In this document: positions 26,819 through 37,651 of the stretch, in pieces
How the letters are laid out: each line of letters starts with the position of its first letter
Numbering within the stretch: the first letter of the stretch is position 1
Source of the DNA: Clostridium sp. K4410.MGS-306
Lineage (GTDB): Bacteria; Cyanobacteriota; Vampirovibrionia; Gastranaerophilales; Gastranaerophilaceae
DNA length: 64,000 nt
Assembly (NCBI GenBank): GCA_000980375.1
Contig: LARD01000005.1
Location: 62,001 to 126,000 of the forward strand
Direction: 5' to 3'
Program-made: the position numbers and the translations under genes
The notes under the pieces: model-generated
Database searches by the model: none
The model's input: only the letters and a program-made list of their open reading frames with translations
What the model was told of the DNA's origin: nothing

Positions 26819-27385
26819 TTATCTTCCGATAATCTCTTCAAGGCTCCTTTTATTTTTTTTGAAATTTATCCTGTCAGCGTATTTTTCCATTCTGTCATCC
26901 TGTGCCTGGAGTACTCTCACATAGACATAGCGATTTTGGGCGGAAAAGTTATTTATAATGTAATTTTCAGCCTTATCTGCAAAATCAGCCGATTCTATTG
27001 GATTTTGCATGTCCATTAAAAGAAGTTTTTTAATAAGCATTGTTTTTAATAAAATTTCAGGCTCTATATTACTTGAGTTTTCCTGCTTTTTGTATAATCT
27101 TCTTAATATACCTTCCACATCTGTCAATGGTACAGTTTTTTTAATAATATCATTGTTACATTTATGAGCGGCTTTCAGGATGTTTAAATCTTGTTTTAGT
27201 AAAGCCAGACAGGATTTTGATGATTTTTTCTCAAAACAATGCCTGTTTACTTTTTCATACCTTTGCCTGTCAACGTGTAATTCTTTTTTGTTCAAATCCA
27301 ATTTAAAACTTACTGCAAAAAATGGTAAAACAATTAATAAAATCAGTATTAATAAAGAAAGTATGATTTTTGTATTTTTTTCCAT
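26819..27385 (-). CDS. Signal-anchored protein of unknown function
   Basis: 188 residues: a strong N-terminal membrane helix (KIILSLLILILLIVLPFFAV, about 6-25), then a Lys-rich helical domain with three Cys (RHCFEKKSSKSCL and AHKCNND) that might form a disulfide outside the membrane. No family recognised. GGAG lies 3 bases before the ATG. It is convergent with the ferritin-like gene. Confidence 0.6.
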   Translation of the reverse strand: MEKNTKIILSLLILILLIVLPFFAVSFKLDLNKKELHVDRQRYEKVNRHCFEKKSSKSCLALLKQDLNILKAAHKCNNDIIKKTVPLTDVEGILRRLYKKQENSSNIEPEILLKTMLIKKLLLMDMQNPIESADFADKAENYIINNFSAQNRYVYVRVLQAQDDRMEKYADRINFKKNKRSLEEIIGR

Positions 27386-27463
27386 AAACTCCGACCATTT
27401 TCCCTTGTTCGCTTTTTGGGGGTATAATGATTTGGTAACCAGAACATATTAAGGCAAAATACT

Positions 27464-27619
27464 ATGGAAAGTAAAGATAAAAATTTATCAAATAAAAAGA
27501 AGTCTCCTGAAATAAAAATAAAAAATATGGGTGTGGACATCGACAAAAACGAATATAGAGAAATTGTCCTGTCTAACTCTGCGCGTCCTGAAGCTTCTTT
27601 TTACGATAGATACAGATAA
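27464..27619 (+). CDS. Small basic/acidic protein, 51 residues, unknown
   Basis: ATG to TAA frame with AAGG 9 bases upstream and a strong terminator 20 bases downstream; a TATAAT box lies about 35 bases before the start. The product begins MESKDKNLSNKKKSP and ends SARPEASFYDRYR: charged, no membrane segment. The isolated promoter-frame-terminator arrangement supports a real small gene. Function unknown. Confidence 0.55.
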   Translation: MESKDKNLSNKKKSPEIKIKNMGVDIDKNEYREIVLSNSARPEASFYDRYR

Positions 27620-27638
27620 AAGATCAAAATATAATTAA

Positions 27639-27670
27639 AAAAAAGCCCTCAAATATTGAGGGCTTTTCTC
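27639..27670. terminator. Bidirectional intrinsic terminator
   Basis: AAAAGCCCTCA pairs with TGAGGGCTTTT around AATAT, with T or A runs on both sides. It ends the small 51-residue gene (+) and dnaK (-). Confidence 0.9.
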
Positions 27671-27696
27671 TTTTTCGTTTAAGATAAGTGTATAAC

Positions 27697-29568
<1,872 letters not shown>

Positions 29569-29663
29569 TTAAATTCATGTCATTTTTTCTATCTAATTTA
29601 TAACATCGAATTCAAGGAAAAATTAAAAAATAAACAAAAAATTAATATTTCAGTCATGCAGAT

Positions 29664-29699
29664 ACAAAAAAGACATTGATGTGAATCAATGTCTTTTTA
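29664..29699 (-). terminator. speD terminator
   Basis: AAAAAGACATTGAT pairs with ATCAATGTCTTTTT around a 4-base loop; the minus-strand RNA ends in U6. It lies 20 bases after the speD stop. The plus strand also has a T5 run. Confidence 0.85.
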
Positions 29700-29719
29700 T
29701 TATTAAATTTATTATTTAA

Positions 29720-30166
29720 TTAAAACTGAGCTGCAATCTCAAAAGGAGTTTCTGAAACGTGAGATGCTGCGTCAATTTTTCCTCTTTTTAATTCTGAGAA
29801 AGAAGCTTTTGTTGAATGGAAAGCTTTTTTCAAGAATTCATAAGCCACTTTGGGGTCACATTTGTCACCACAGGTGAATAGGTCAACTGCCGCATAACCC
29901 AGTTCAGGCCATGTATGAATTGCCAGATGGCTTTCAGAGATAATAACTACTCCGCTTACACCGTGCGGACTAAACATATGAAAACATTTTTGTACAATAG
30001 TTGCACCGCACTCAAGTGCAGCGTCAATCATAAGACTCTCAACTTTTTGAGAATTGTTCAAAATATTGGGGTCACATTCAAAGAATTCAGCCAAAACGTG
30101 CTGTCCAAGATACTTTGCATTTGTATCAACGTGATAAACGTCAGGGGCTGTCATAGATTTAGTCAA
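29720..30166 (-). CDS. speD: S-adenosylmethionine decarboxylase proenzyme (class 1B)
   Basis: About 148 residues. It self-cleaves at the Ser of ISESHLAIHTWPE to make the pyruvoyl cofactor, then makes the aminopropyl donor for spermidine. The conserved HMFSPHGVSGVVI and DLFTCGDKCDP are present. I choose a TTG start (MTKSMTAPDVYH) 9 bases after AAAGGAG. A nearer ATG in another frame encodes only two codons before TGA. mtnP at 34.5-35.3 kb would recycle the methylthioadenosine by-product; no spermidine synthase is in the window. Confidence 0.92.
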   Translation of the reverse strand: MTKSMTAPDVYHVDTNAKYLGQHVLAEFFECDPNILNNSQKVESLMIDAALECGATIVQKCFHMFSPHGVSGVVIISESHLAIHTWPELGYAAVDLFTCGDKCDPKVAYEFLKKAFHSTKASFSELKRGKIDAASHVSETPFEIAAQF

Positions 30167-30362
30167 TTCATTTATCTCCTTTGCTGTTTGTACTGTTACC
30201 AGTGTAATTTTTACAATTAAAAATATATTACTATAAAAATCCAAAAAAATTAATTTTTGCGACTTTTTGTATTATATCTTAAAATTTCTAAATATTATAG
30301 ATTATAATTATATTTTTGTTTATTATACAAATAGGCGAATCCTATTGCAAAAGGGCATTTAG

Positions 30363-31079
30363 ATGACGAAAATACTTGTTGTAGATGATGATGACTCTAT
30401 TAACGAACTAATAAAAATCAATCTCGAACTTTCCGGTTATGATGTTATATCTGCATTTGACGGGCTGCAAGGTTTTACCCTTGCAAAACAGGAGCTGCCG
30501 GATTTGATTGTGTTGGATGTAATGATGCCTGATGTAGACGGTTATACTGTTGCCAAAAGAGTAAGAGAAAACGCTTCGACAGCAGAGATTCCTATACTTA
30601 TGCTTACCGCAATGGGGCAGCTTGAAGACAAGGTTAAAGGTTTTGATATAGGTGTTGATGATTACCTTGTAAAACCATTTGAAATGGATGAATTGAAGGT
30701 GAGAGTCAGGGCTCTTTTAAAAAGGGTTAATGCTATACCCGAGTCACTTGCTACAAAAGAAATTTTGACAGTTGGTGATATTACACTTCTGCCGGAAACT
30801 TACAGTGTTAAAATTAATGACAAAACTGCAAAACTTACTCCGATTGAATTTGATATTTTGAACCTGCTTGTTCAAAACCACGATTGTATGGTATCTTCGG
30901 CAAAACTCTTGCAAGATATCTGGGGGTATGCTCCCGGGGATGATGTCGAAACAATAAGGGTTCATATAAGGCATCTTCGCACAAAGATAAAAAAAGTAGC
31001 TGACGGCAAAGAATATATTGAGACTATTTATGGCGGCGGCTACAGGCTTTTGCCCGAAGGAAAACCTTCAAAAAATTAA
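30363..31079 (+). CDS. OmpR/PhoB-type response regulator
   Basis: 238 residues: receiver domain (VVDDDD acidic pocket, phospho-accepting Asp in LIVLDVMMP, Lys in YLVKPFE) and a winged-helix DNA-binding domain from about 135 (TPIEFDILNLL, VETIRVHIRHLRTKI, GGGYRL). The sequence is close in style to cyanobacterial RpaA/RpaB-type regulators, but I cannot assign which. AAAGGG precedes the ATG. No cognate kinase is adjacent. Confidence 0.93.
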   Translation: MTKILVVDDDDSINELIKINLELSGYDVISAFDGLQGFTLAKQELPDLIVLDVMMPDVDGYTVAKRVRENASTAEIPILMLTAMGQLEDKVKGFDIGVDDYLVKPFEMDELKVRVRALLKRVNAIPESLATKEILTVGDITLLPETYSVKINDKTAKLTPIEFDILNLLVQNHDCMVSSAKLLQDIWGYAPGDDVETIRVHIRHLRTKIKKVADGKEYIETIYGGGYRLLPEGKPSKN

Positions 31080-31143
31080 CTAGACCGATATTTTATTCGT
31101 TTGTATTATTGCTAAAATTAACATTAAGCTGTTAAATAATTTT

Positions 31144-32415
31144 ATGTATAAAAAAATATTTTTTAAAATACTTTATATATTAATCATCTTTTTTATTAGC
31201 TTTGCGCTGTATAACTTTTTGTTTATGCAGAATAACAATGCAGTAAAACAGCCTGACTATGACAATACATATCTTATCAACAAACAATCAACAGACCCAA
31301 AACGTTTGTTTTTAAAGACTTGGCGTATTATCAAAACAAAATATTACGACCCCACACTTAACGGTCAGGACTGGTCCAGATGGAACAAGCGTTATGTTGA
31401 CAAAATAAAGACTAAAGATGATGCCTACGTTGCAATAAACACAATGCTTGCAAGCCTTGATGATCCTTACTCTAAATTTTTGAGTCAGGAAGAGTATGCA
31501 GAGCAAAACACAAATATTGATGCAAAAATTGTTGGCATAGGTGTTAACATTATGTCTGTAGCCGGAAAAATCATCATCATCAGTGTTGTAGAAGGTACTC
31601 CTGCTTCTTTGCAAGGAATTAAAGCCGGTGATATTATTCTCAAAGTCGACAAGACTGACGTAAGCGGAAAAACAATCAGCGATGTTGCTTCTCTAATTCG
31701 TGGAGAAATGGGCACAAGCGTTAATCTTGAGCTTTTAAGAGATAAGCAAAAACTTTTAAAAACTGTACAAAGGCAAGAAATTCAGATAAAAAATATTAAA
31801 GCTTCTGTAATCGATAAAAATATCGGATACATTCAGATAGCAAGCTTCCTGAGCTCTGATATGACAACAGAATTTGTGGATGCACTTAATAAAACTCAAT
31901 TGTGTGAAGGTTTGATAATTGATTTAAGGGGCAATACCGGCGGACTTATGCCAAATGCTGTTGTCATTGCGGATATGTTTTTGACTCAGGGGCATATTGT
32001 CAGCGTTGTGGACAGAGACAGGCAAAAGTCTGATATAAATGCTCAACCAAAACCATATGCAATAAGCAAACCCGTTGTTATCCTTATAGATGAAGGAACT
32101 GCAAGTGCCTCGGAAATTTTAAGCGGTGCTTTAAAAGATAATCAAAAAGCAATTCTTGTTGGCAAAAGAACCTTTGGCAAAGGTATGATTCAGCGTATTT
32201 TTCCGTTGCCTGATTCAACAGGCATGAACCTGACCATTGCAAAATATCTGACACCTAAGGGTATTGATATTAACAAAAAAGGAATAACACCGGATTACGA
32301 GGTTTCTTATACGGAAAAAGATTTCTTGAAAGACAAAGATCCTCAAATGGATGAAGCCAAGAAAATTATACACAAGCTAATTTTGTCCAAACATGAGATA
32401 GCAAAAGCAGGTTAG
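31144..32415 (+). CDS. ctpA: C-terminal processing peptidase (S41)
   Basis: 423 residues: N-terminal membrane anchor (about 8-28), a PDZ domain (about 110-190, VGIGVNIMSVAGK to LLRDKQ) and the S41 protease core. The catalytic Ser lies in EGTASASEIL and the Lys in VGKRTFGKG. It cleaves C-terminal tails of exported proteins. It lies 65 bases downstream of the response regulator. The final TTAG is shared with the stop codon of obg on the other strand. Confidence 0.93.
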   Translation: MYKKIFFKILYILIIFFISFALYNFLFMQNNNAVKQPDYDNTYLINKQSTDPKRLFLKTWRIIKTKYYDPTLNGQDWSRWNKRYVDKIKTKDDAYVAINTMLASLDDPYSKFLSQEEYAEQNTNIDAKIVGIGVNIMSVAGKIIIISVVEGTPASLQGIKAGDIILKVDKTDVSGKTISDVASLIRGEMGTSVNLELLRDKQKLLKTVQRQEIQIKNIKASVIDKNIGYIQIASFLSSDMTTEFVDALNKTQLCEGLIIDLRGNTGGLMPNAVVIADMFLTQGHIVSVVDRDRQKSDINAQPKPYAISKPVVILIDEGTASASEILSGALKDNQKAILVGKRTFGKGMIQRIFPLPDSTGMNLTIAKYLTPKGIDINKKGITPDYEVSYTEKDFLKDKDPQMDEAKKIIHKLILSKHEIAKAG

Positions 32416-33683
32416 TCGTAATAGTCAAACTGTATGTGTCCTATTTTGACAACGTCTCCTTCTTTAATTCCAGCTTGTTTTAACGCTTCGTATACATTCA
32501 TTGATGCAAGTATGTTCTGGAATCTGTAAAGCTGATCAATGTTTCTTGTGTCAGTAACATTAGCCAGTCGTATGATTTTTCCACCCTCAACGCTGTAAGT
32601 ATTTTTATCTATTTTGTATACAGCATAGTCACTGTCGTCATTATCAAATGCGGCAAGGTCTTCTTCAATGTCAATTTTGAATTCAGGTTTTGGTATTTCA
32701 TCAACTTTTTGCATTACAAAATCCAAAAACGGCTTAATATTTTCTTTTGTTGCTGCTGAGATTAAAAATACGTCAGAAGAAAATTCTTTAAATATTTTGA
32801 GATATTCCTGTCTTATCTCTTCATCAACAGAATCAATTTTATTAAGTGCAATAATTTGATATAAATTCCCGAGTCTTTCAGAGTGTTTTTTCAACTCTTC
32901 ATTGATTTTTTTATAGTTGCTTACAGGGTCTTCCTGCGTAATATCAACAACATGTATTAAAAATCTGCATCTTTCAACATGGCGTAGAAACTCGTGCCCA
33001 AGGCCTATGCCTTCGCTTGCCCCTTCAATAAGCCCGGGTATGTCTGCAACGACAAATCCGTCTCCGGATGGCTTTTTGACTACTCCCAAATGAGGAATCA
33101 GCGTTGTGAACGGATAGTCTGCAATTTTAGGTTTTGCGCTGCTTACGGTGCTGATAAGTGTTGATTTTCCGGCATTAGGCATACCTAGCAACCCTACATC
33201 TGCAATAAGTTTTAATTCCAGCTCCAGCTCTCTTTCTATTCCGGGTTCTCCGGGTTCACAAAACTGAGGAGCTCTTTTTTGTGCAGTAGCAAAACGACAG
33301 TTGCCGCGTCCCCCTCTGCCTCCTTTTGCAACAAGTACTTTTTGTTCAGGCTCTGTTAAATCAGCAATAATTTTATCATTTTCAGGGTCTTTAACCACTG
33401 TGCCAAGAGGTACTTTTATATATAAATCTTTTCCGCCTTTGCCATGCTGGGACTTTGGACGTCCGTTTTCACCGTTTTCCGCTTTAAATATGGACTGGTA
33501 CTGAAAGTCCATAAGTGTTGTCATATCTTCGTCTGCAACAAAATAAACGTCTCCGCCTCTGCCTCCGTCTCCGCCGGCAGGACCGCCTTTGTCCACATAT
33601 TTTTCGCGTCTCCATGCAACGGTACCATTACCGCCCTTGCCGGAAAGGATTTTTATTTTTGCTTTATCTAAAAACATAGCCAT
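32412..33683 (-). CDS. obg: GTPase Obg/CgtA
   Basis: 423 residues: glycine-rich Obg fold (GKGGNGTVAWRREK, GGDGGRGGDVYF), G domain with GMPNAGKSTLIS, DIPGLIEGASEG and NKID, and a C-terminal OCT domain (about 355-423). It binds the large ribosomal subunit and is linked to ribosome maturation and stress control. The start could be the third codon (MFLDKAKI), the more usual N-terminus. Confidence 0.95.
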   Translation of the reverse strand: MAMFLDKAKIKILSGKGGNGTVAWRREKYVDKGGPAGGDGGRGGDVYFVADEDMTTLMDFQYQSIFKAENGENGRPKSQHGKGGKDLYIKVPLGTVVKDPENDKIIADLTEPEQKVLVAKGGRGGRGNCRFATAQKRAPQFCEPGEPGIERELELELKLIADVGLLGMPNAGKSTLISTVSSAKPKIADYPFTTLIPHLGVVKKPSGDGFVVADIPGLIEGASEGIGLGHEFLRHVERCRFLIHVVDITQEDPVSNYKKINEELKKHSERLGNLYQIIALNKIDSVDEEIRQEYLKIFKEFSSDVFLISAATKENIKPFLDFVMQKVDEIPKPEFKIDIEEDLAAFDNDDSDYAVYKIDKNTYSVEGGKIIRLANVTDTRNIDQLYRFQNILASMNVYEALKQAGIKEGDVVKIGHIQFDYYD

Positions 33684-33707
33684 AGCTATAAGGATAACAT
33701 GAAAAAA

Positions 33708-34088
33708 TTAATCAACGTAGAAAAAATCTTCGTTTTCGTCTTGATAATCTTCCCAAAGGGGGATTTTTTCATCAAGAATCTTTTGTTTTTCTTCTTTGTT
33801 ATTATTTTTTTCTTTTGCTCTGGCTTCTTCTTCTTTTTTCTTTTTGATGATGTTTGCAACATTCATCATTGCAAGAGAATTCAATGTTGCATTGAGCTGT
33901 GCACTTCTGTCTACAAATTGAGATTCAGCAAACTGCTGTCCTTCTTCTTGCATTTCCTGTTGGAAATAATCCATGCCGGGGCTTTGTCTGTCGTCAGCTG
34001 TTTTTGCAGCGGTGCCGGAGATGTCGCCGCTTTTAAAATTAAAGCCGCCACCGATTCCGAAAAATCCAGCTGAACGATTGTCTACCAC
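33708..34088 (-). CDS. Small charged protein of unknown function
   Basis: About 126 residues from a GTG start (AGGAG 9-10 bases upstream), beginning MVDNRSAGFFGIGGGFNFKSG. A Gly/Phe-rich head is followed by a Gln/Glu-rich helix and a Lys/Glu coiled stretch, and the tail is acidic (DYQDENEDFFYVD). No signal or membrane segment and no known family. It lies just upstream of obg in the same direction (24 bases), so it may be co-transcribed with obg. Confidence 0.55.
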   Translation of the reverse strand: MVDNRSAGFFGIGGGFNFKSGDISGTAAKTADDRQSPGMDYFQQEMQEEGQQFAESQFVDRSAQLNATLNSLAMMNVANIIKKKKEEEARAKEKNNNKEEKQKILDEKIPLWEDYQDENEDFFYVD

Positions 34089-34224
34089 TTCGAAATATCT
34101 CCTGTGTTTTTCTCTCTTTTGTTGATCTAATATCAAGACACACTATACGCTCGATATTATTTTAAAACCGCACATAATTTTTTTTGCTAGGTTCCGTATA
34201 TTATTTTAAAGTATATTAACAATT

Positions 34225-34250
34225 ATTTACATCCGTCTTTTGATGTAAAT
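34225..34250. other. Short perfect hairpin after the YggT-family gene
   Basis: ATTTACATC and GATGTAAAT enclose an 8-base loop just beyond the YggT stop codon. No T run follows on either strand, so this is not a standard terminator. It may protect the transcript end. Confidence 0.4.
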
Positions 34251-34253
34251 ATG

Positions 34254-34520
34254 CTACATACCTAGTATTACGAGCATTCTAACAACAGCATATTGAATAA
34301 ACTGCAACGCAAGTAATGCAATTATGGGTGAAAAATCAAGCCCGCCCATTGGCGGGATGATTCTCTTAAATGGTTCCAAAAATATGTCAGAAATAACCGC
34401 CAGTGATTTAAAAGGCTGTGAATACCAGTCAATAGACGGAATCCAGGTTAAAAATATTCTGACAATAATCAGCCAAAAATAAACATTAAATATGTCATTT
34501 ACTAAAGCTGCAATACTCAT
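34254..34520 (-). CDS. YggT-family membrane protein
   Basis: 88 residues with two hydrophobic hairpins and the family motif FRRIIPPxGGLDFSPI-like (here KRIIPPMGGLDFSPIIALL). Function is poorly defined; members are linked to cell division or envelope stress in several phyla. The ATG (MSIAALVND) has AGGAG 5 bases upstream. It is 18 bases downstream of mtnP and probably co-transcribed. Confidence 0.85.
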   Translation of the reverse strand: MSIAALVNDIFNVYFWLIIVRIFLTWIPSIDWYSQPFKSLAVISDIFLEPFKRIIPPMGGLDFSPIIALLALQFIQYAVVRMLVILGM

Positions 34521-34537
34521 GTTAACTCCTGTCAGGT

Positions 34538-35341
34538 TTATACTCTTGAGCCTGCAATTGTTTTTGCACAATCACAATGTGTTCTTTCAACAGGAAGCTT
34601 TTCAATAAGATTGAACAATAAAGCTTTTAATTTTTCGTTGTTGTCATTAAACACTTTAATAACTTCTGCATGCTGCACAGGAGGTACTTCTCCTACGAGA
34701 CCTGCATCATAATCTGTTATTAATGAGATGTTCAACGGGCACATATCCATTTCTTTTACGAGATAAGCTTCGGGGAATTGTGTCATGTTAATAACTTCCC
34801 AGCCTTGTGACGTAAAGAATTTTGATTCGGATTTTGTAGAGAATCTCGGGCCGTTGATTACAACCACTGTACCTGTTTCATGTACAGTAATACCTAATTC
34901 TTTTGCTGTTGCAACAGCCAGCTGTCTCATTTCTTCGCAGTAAGGATTTGCTGCACTGACGTGTGTAACGATTGGTCCGTCAAAAAATGTTGATTTCCTT
35001 CCGTCTGTCCAGTCAACAAACTGGTCACAGATTACAAAATGTCCGGGAGCAACATGTGTTTGAAGGCTGCCTGCCGCACAGGGAGAAATCACTCTTTCAC
35101 ATCCGATTGATTTCATTGCCCATACATTTGCTCTGTAATTAATTAAATGAGGGGGTAATGTGTGGTTTCTTCCGTGTCTGGGCATAAAAGCAACTTTATG
35201 CTTACCGATTTCACCGATAAATACACTGTCTGACGGTGCACCATACGGAGTCTCAATTCTTACTTCTTCGATATTATCAAGGAATTTATAAAACCCTGAT
35301 CCACCGAATACACCTATATCTGCTAATTTTTTATTTTGCAT
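34538..35341 (-). CDS. mtnP: S-methyl-5'-thioadenosine phosphorylase
   Basis: 267 residues, PNP/MTAP family. FGGSGFYKFLD (phosphate loop), FMPRHGRNHTLPPHLINYRANVWA (by position about residues 53-76), GPRFSTKSE and the DYDAGLVGE region with the substrate-binding Asp are present. It splits methylthioadenosine to adenine and methylthioribose-1-phosphate, salvaging the by-product of polyamine synthesis started by SpeD. GGGAGAG precedes the ATG. Confidence 0.93.
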   Translation of the reverse strand: MQNKKLADIGVFGGSGFYKFLDNIEEVRIETPYGAPSDSVFIGEIGKHKVAFMPRHGRNHTLPPHLINYRANVWAMKSIGCERVISPCAAGSLQTHVAPGHFVICDQFVDWTDGRKSTFFDGPIVTHVSAANPYCEEMRQLAVATAKELGITVHETGTVVVINGPRFSTKSESKFFTSQGWEVINMTQFPEAYLVKEMDMCPLNISLITDYDAGLVGEVPPVQHAEVIKVFNDNNEKLKALLFNLIEKLPVERTHCDCAKTIAGSRV

Positions 35342-35371
35342 TTTCTCTCTCCCGATTAATTATTTTGTGTC

Positions 35372-35998
35372 TTATTTTACTTGTGTTTGGTCTTGCATCC
35401 ATTCATATGCTGTAGCCTGGTCATTTACTTTTGTGGATGTTTCAGGCACTGTCATTTTTCCGTCTTTGAATAATTTGACCACATATCCATTCTTTTTGTC
35501 ATCAGAACATGTTGGATCAACAATAGCTTCTAATGTACCGTTTGAATCAACATTTTGCCATCCCCAGAAACAAGCGCCAATAGATGTTTTAAAGTTCATT
35601 GTTGTATCGTTATCGCAGTTTACTTCGCCTATTGTGTTAATCTGGTCTGCAAGGAAGTAACATACTGCTTTGGGCTGGGTGAATTTTTTGTCGCAGCCGT
35701 CTTCACAAACCGTTACTTCGCTTCCCTTGTTTATGTAAGAAGCTTTTGCCGTTGAAAGCGGTTTTGCTGAAAAATCTGCATTTTCGTCTGTATACTGGTC
35801 ATATTTTGTGCTGTCATTAATGATATCCGCAATAACAGTCTCTATAGCGTGATATGATTTAAGAAATAAAACTTTATTTTTATCAGGGTTTACACGGTTG
35901 ATTGCTCTCAGCATTAAAGCCATAACTACGCCTATAATTGCTAATGTCAATAAGGTTTCTGCCATTGTAAAAGCGGCTTTTTTTACATCTTTATTCAT
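35372..35998 (-). CDS. Type IV pilin-like / pseudopilin protein
   Basis: 208 residues. A short basic leader (MNKDVKKAA) is followed by FTMAETLLTLAIIGVVMALM, the prepilin peptidase site and N-terminal helix with Glu at +5. The C-terminal globular part has six or more Cys (for example CEDGCDKK, CYFLADQ, CSDDKKNGY), suggesting disulfides. It could be a major or minor pilin of a type IV pilus or secretion pseudopilus. No other pilus assembly gene is adjacent. Confidence 0.85.
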   Translation of the reverse strand: MNKDVKKAAFTMAETLLTLAIIGVVMALMLRAINRVNPDKNKVLFLKSYHAIETVIADIINDSTKYDQYTDENADFSAKPLSTAKASYINKGSEVTVCEDGCDKKFTQPKAVCYFLADQINTIGEVNCDNDTTMNFKTSIGACFWGWQNVDSNGTLEAIVDPTCSDDKKNGYVVKLFKDGKMTVPETSTKVNDQATAYEWMQDQTQVK

Positions 35999-36119
35999 TA
36001 ATAACTCCTGTTCTTTTTTCCTGATTATATTCTATATTAATTCAAATTGCAAAAATTAGGCAATTTTTGAATACAAAATGTTTTTATATATACAGGTAGT
36101 AAGATAAGGTTATTTAACT

Positions 36120-36365
36120 ATGGTCAACGGATTATCTCCATCAAACATTCCGTATCAGGGTTTCCCTGCAAATGCTGTGGGTGCAACACCTGTAACAAAA
36201 GATATTGCAAGCTATTGCTATGATACACAGCGTACTAACATTGCAAAAACTTATCATCATTTAACAAGTGAAGATAAACAAAGTTATACCTGGCCAATCA
36301 TAGGCGCTGTTGTGTCATTTTTATCACTGCTTGCCGTTACATCAATCAAACGCGGCAAACCCTAA
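36120..36365 (+). CDS. Small C-tail-anchored protein, unknown
   Basis: 81 residues with a polar N-terminus (PSNIPYQGFPANAVG) and one C-terminal membrane helix (WPIIGAVVSFLSLLAVTSI) ending in basic residues. AAGG lies 8 bases before the ATG. Its last four bases CTAA also form the stop codon of the convergent Fe-S protein gene. No family recognised. Confidence 0.6.
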   Translation: MVNGLSPSNIPYQGFPANAVGATPVTKDIASYCYDTQRTNIAKTYHHLTSEDKQSYTWPIIGAVVSFLSLLAVTSIKRGKP

Positions 36366-37579
36366 TATTCAGTTGGTGTGCAATAAAGCGCAAGAAATAC
36401 AAAAAGGTTCATAACTTCCGGTTTTTGGGAGTTTTGAATTTCTGCTAATCCCTGATTGAGCCCCAGTATACAGGCTGGGCATGTTGTCAGTATTATATCT
36501 GTATTTTTTTCAATATAGTGCTGTGCTTTGACTTTGGAAATTTTTCTCGAGATTTCCGAATTTTGCAATGCAAATTTGCCTGAAAATCCGCAGCACTTAT
36601 CAAAATCTTCTGCTTCTACATAAGTGATTCCATCAATATTTTTAACAATATCAATAAAATCATAGTCATCATGACAAGGTTTATGTACGGCTATTTTCAG
36701 GTTTTTGTTACAAACAAATTTTATCTTTTTAATTAAATCAACAACAGATATTGTTTTTTCGCAGACTTTTTGAGCATTTGGTAATGTTGCATAATCTTTG
36801 TATGTTTTAAGCACCTCTTCACACGATGCACAGTCAGTCAAAATATAATCAAAGTCACAATCTATTTTTTCTAAGTTTATGTTTGCAATTTTTATAAAGG
36901 CATCAATGTTTCCGTCATTGAGATAGCTTACTCCGCAGCATTCAAAATCTTTTTTAATCAACTCTATATTTGCATTGTTTAATATTTTTTTTACAGCGTT
37001 TTCGGTTTGTTTATTTATATATTTGTTAAAGCAGCCTTCAAAGTACACTGCCTTTTGCATGTTGTTTTTGTTGTGGGGTGTTGTGCGTTGATTGTATTGT
37101 GTGTGAGCAAGGGAATTAAGTAAAACCAATCTTTTGCCGGGCAGGCCTGTTTTTAGAATATATTTTTCAAACTTTTTTATTATCTTATCCATACGCAAAA
37201 ATCTGTATACTGAAAAGAATATAAAAGCACAGCACAATGCAGTTTTAAAAAGCACATAGGAATTAACAATCTTTTCTTTTAAAGAGATTTTGTTGTTCTT
37301 GTAATACTGTGCTTTTGCCGCAATAAAAATTTCTTTTGCATTTATTTTGCTAGGGCAAAAATCCTTGCAAGCATTGCAACCTGTGCATAAATCAAGATAA
37401 GATTTAATTTTTCTATTTAATGAAAGCTCTCCTTTTATGACTCCGTTGAGCATGTTAAATTTGCCCCTGGAGACTGCGCACTCGTTTACAGAAGCTTTAA
37501 AAACAGGGCAAACAAACTGGCATAATCCGCATCTGGAGCATTTGTAAATATCTTCTTCATAATCTTTAAGGTTGTTCAT
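36362..37579 (-). CDS. Fe-S oxidoreductase with two CCG domains (GlpC/GlcF/LutA-like)
   Basis: About 405 residues from MNNLKDYEED. Two 4Fe-4S motifs, CSRCGLCQFVCPVF and CTGCNACKDFCPSK, then two CCG cysteine-rich domains (ECCGVSY and PCHDDYDF with KCCGFSG). Such proteins carry electrons from an FAD dehydrogenase for glycolate, lactate or glycerol-3-phosphate; the flavoprotein partner is not next to it. A membrane-like stretch (ALCCAFIFFSVYRFL) may be peripheral. TATAAT ends 7 bases before the ATG and no ribosome-binding site is visible. Divergent from two zinc dehydrogenases. Confidence 0.85.
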   Translation of the reverse strand: MNNLKDYEEDIYKCSRCGLCQFVCPVFKASVNECAVSRGKFNMLNGVIKGELSLNRKIKSYLDLCTGCNACKDFCPSKINAKEIFIAAKAQYYKNNKISLKEKIVNSYVLFKTALCCAFIFFSVYRFLRMDKIIKKFEKYILKTGLPGKRLVLLNSLAHTQYNQRTTPHNKNNMQKAVYFEGCFNKYINKQTENAVKKILNNANIELIKKDFECCGVSYLNDGNIDAFIKIANINLEKIDCDFDYILTDCASCEEVLKTYKDYATLPNAQKVCEKTISVVDLIKKIKFVCNKNLKIAVHKPCHDDYDFIDIVKNIDGITYVEAEDFDKCCGFSGKFALQNSEISRKISKVKAQHYIEKNTDIILTTCPACILGLNQGLAEIQNSQKPEVMNLFVFLALYCTPTEY

Positions 37580-37651
37580 GATAATTATTATATTCACAAA
37601 GAATTATTTAGTGATAGAATTTTTATATTGTTAGGGATAGAGAATTTTTTT

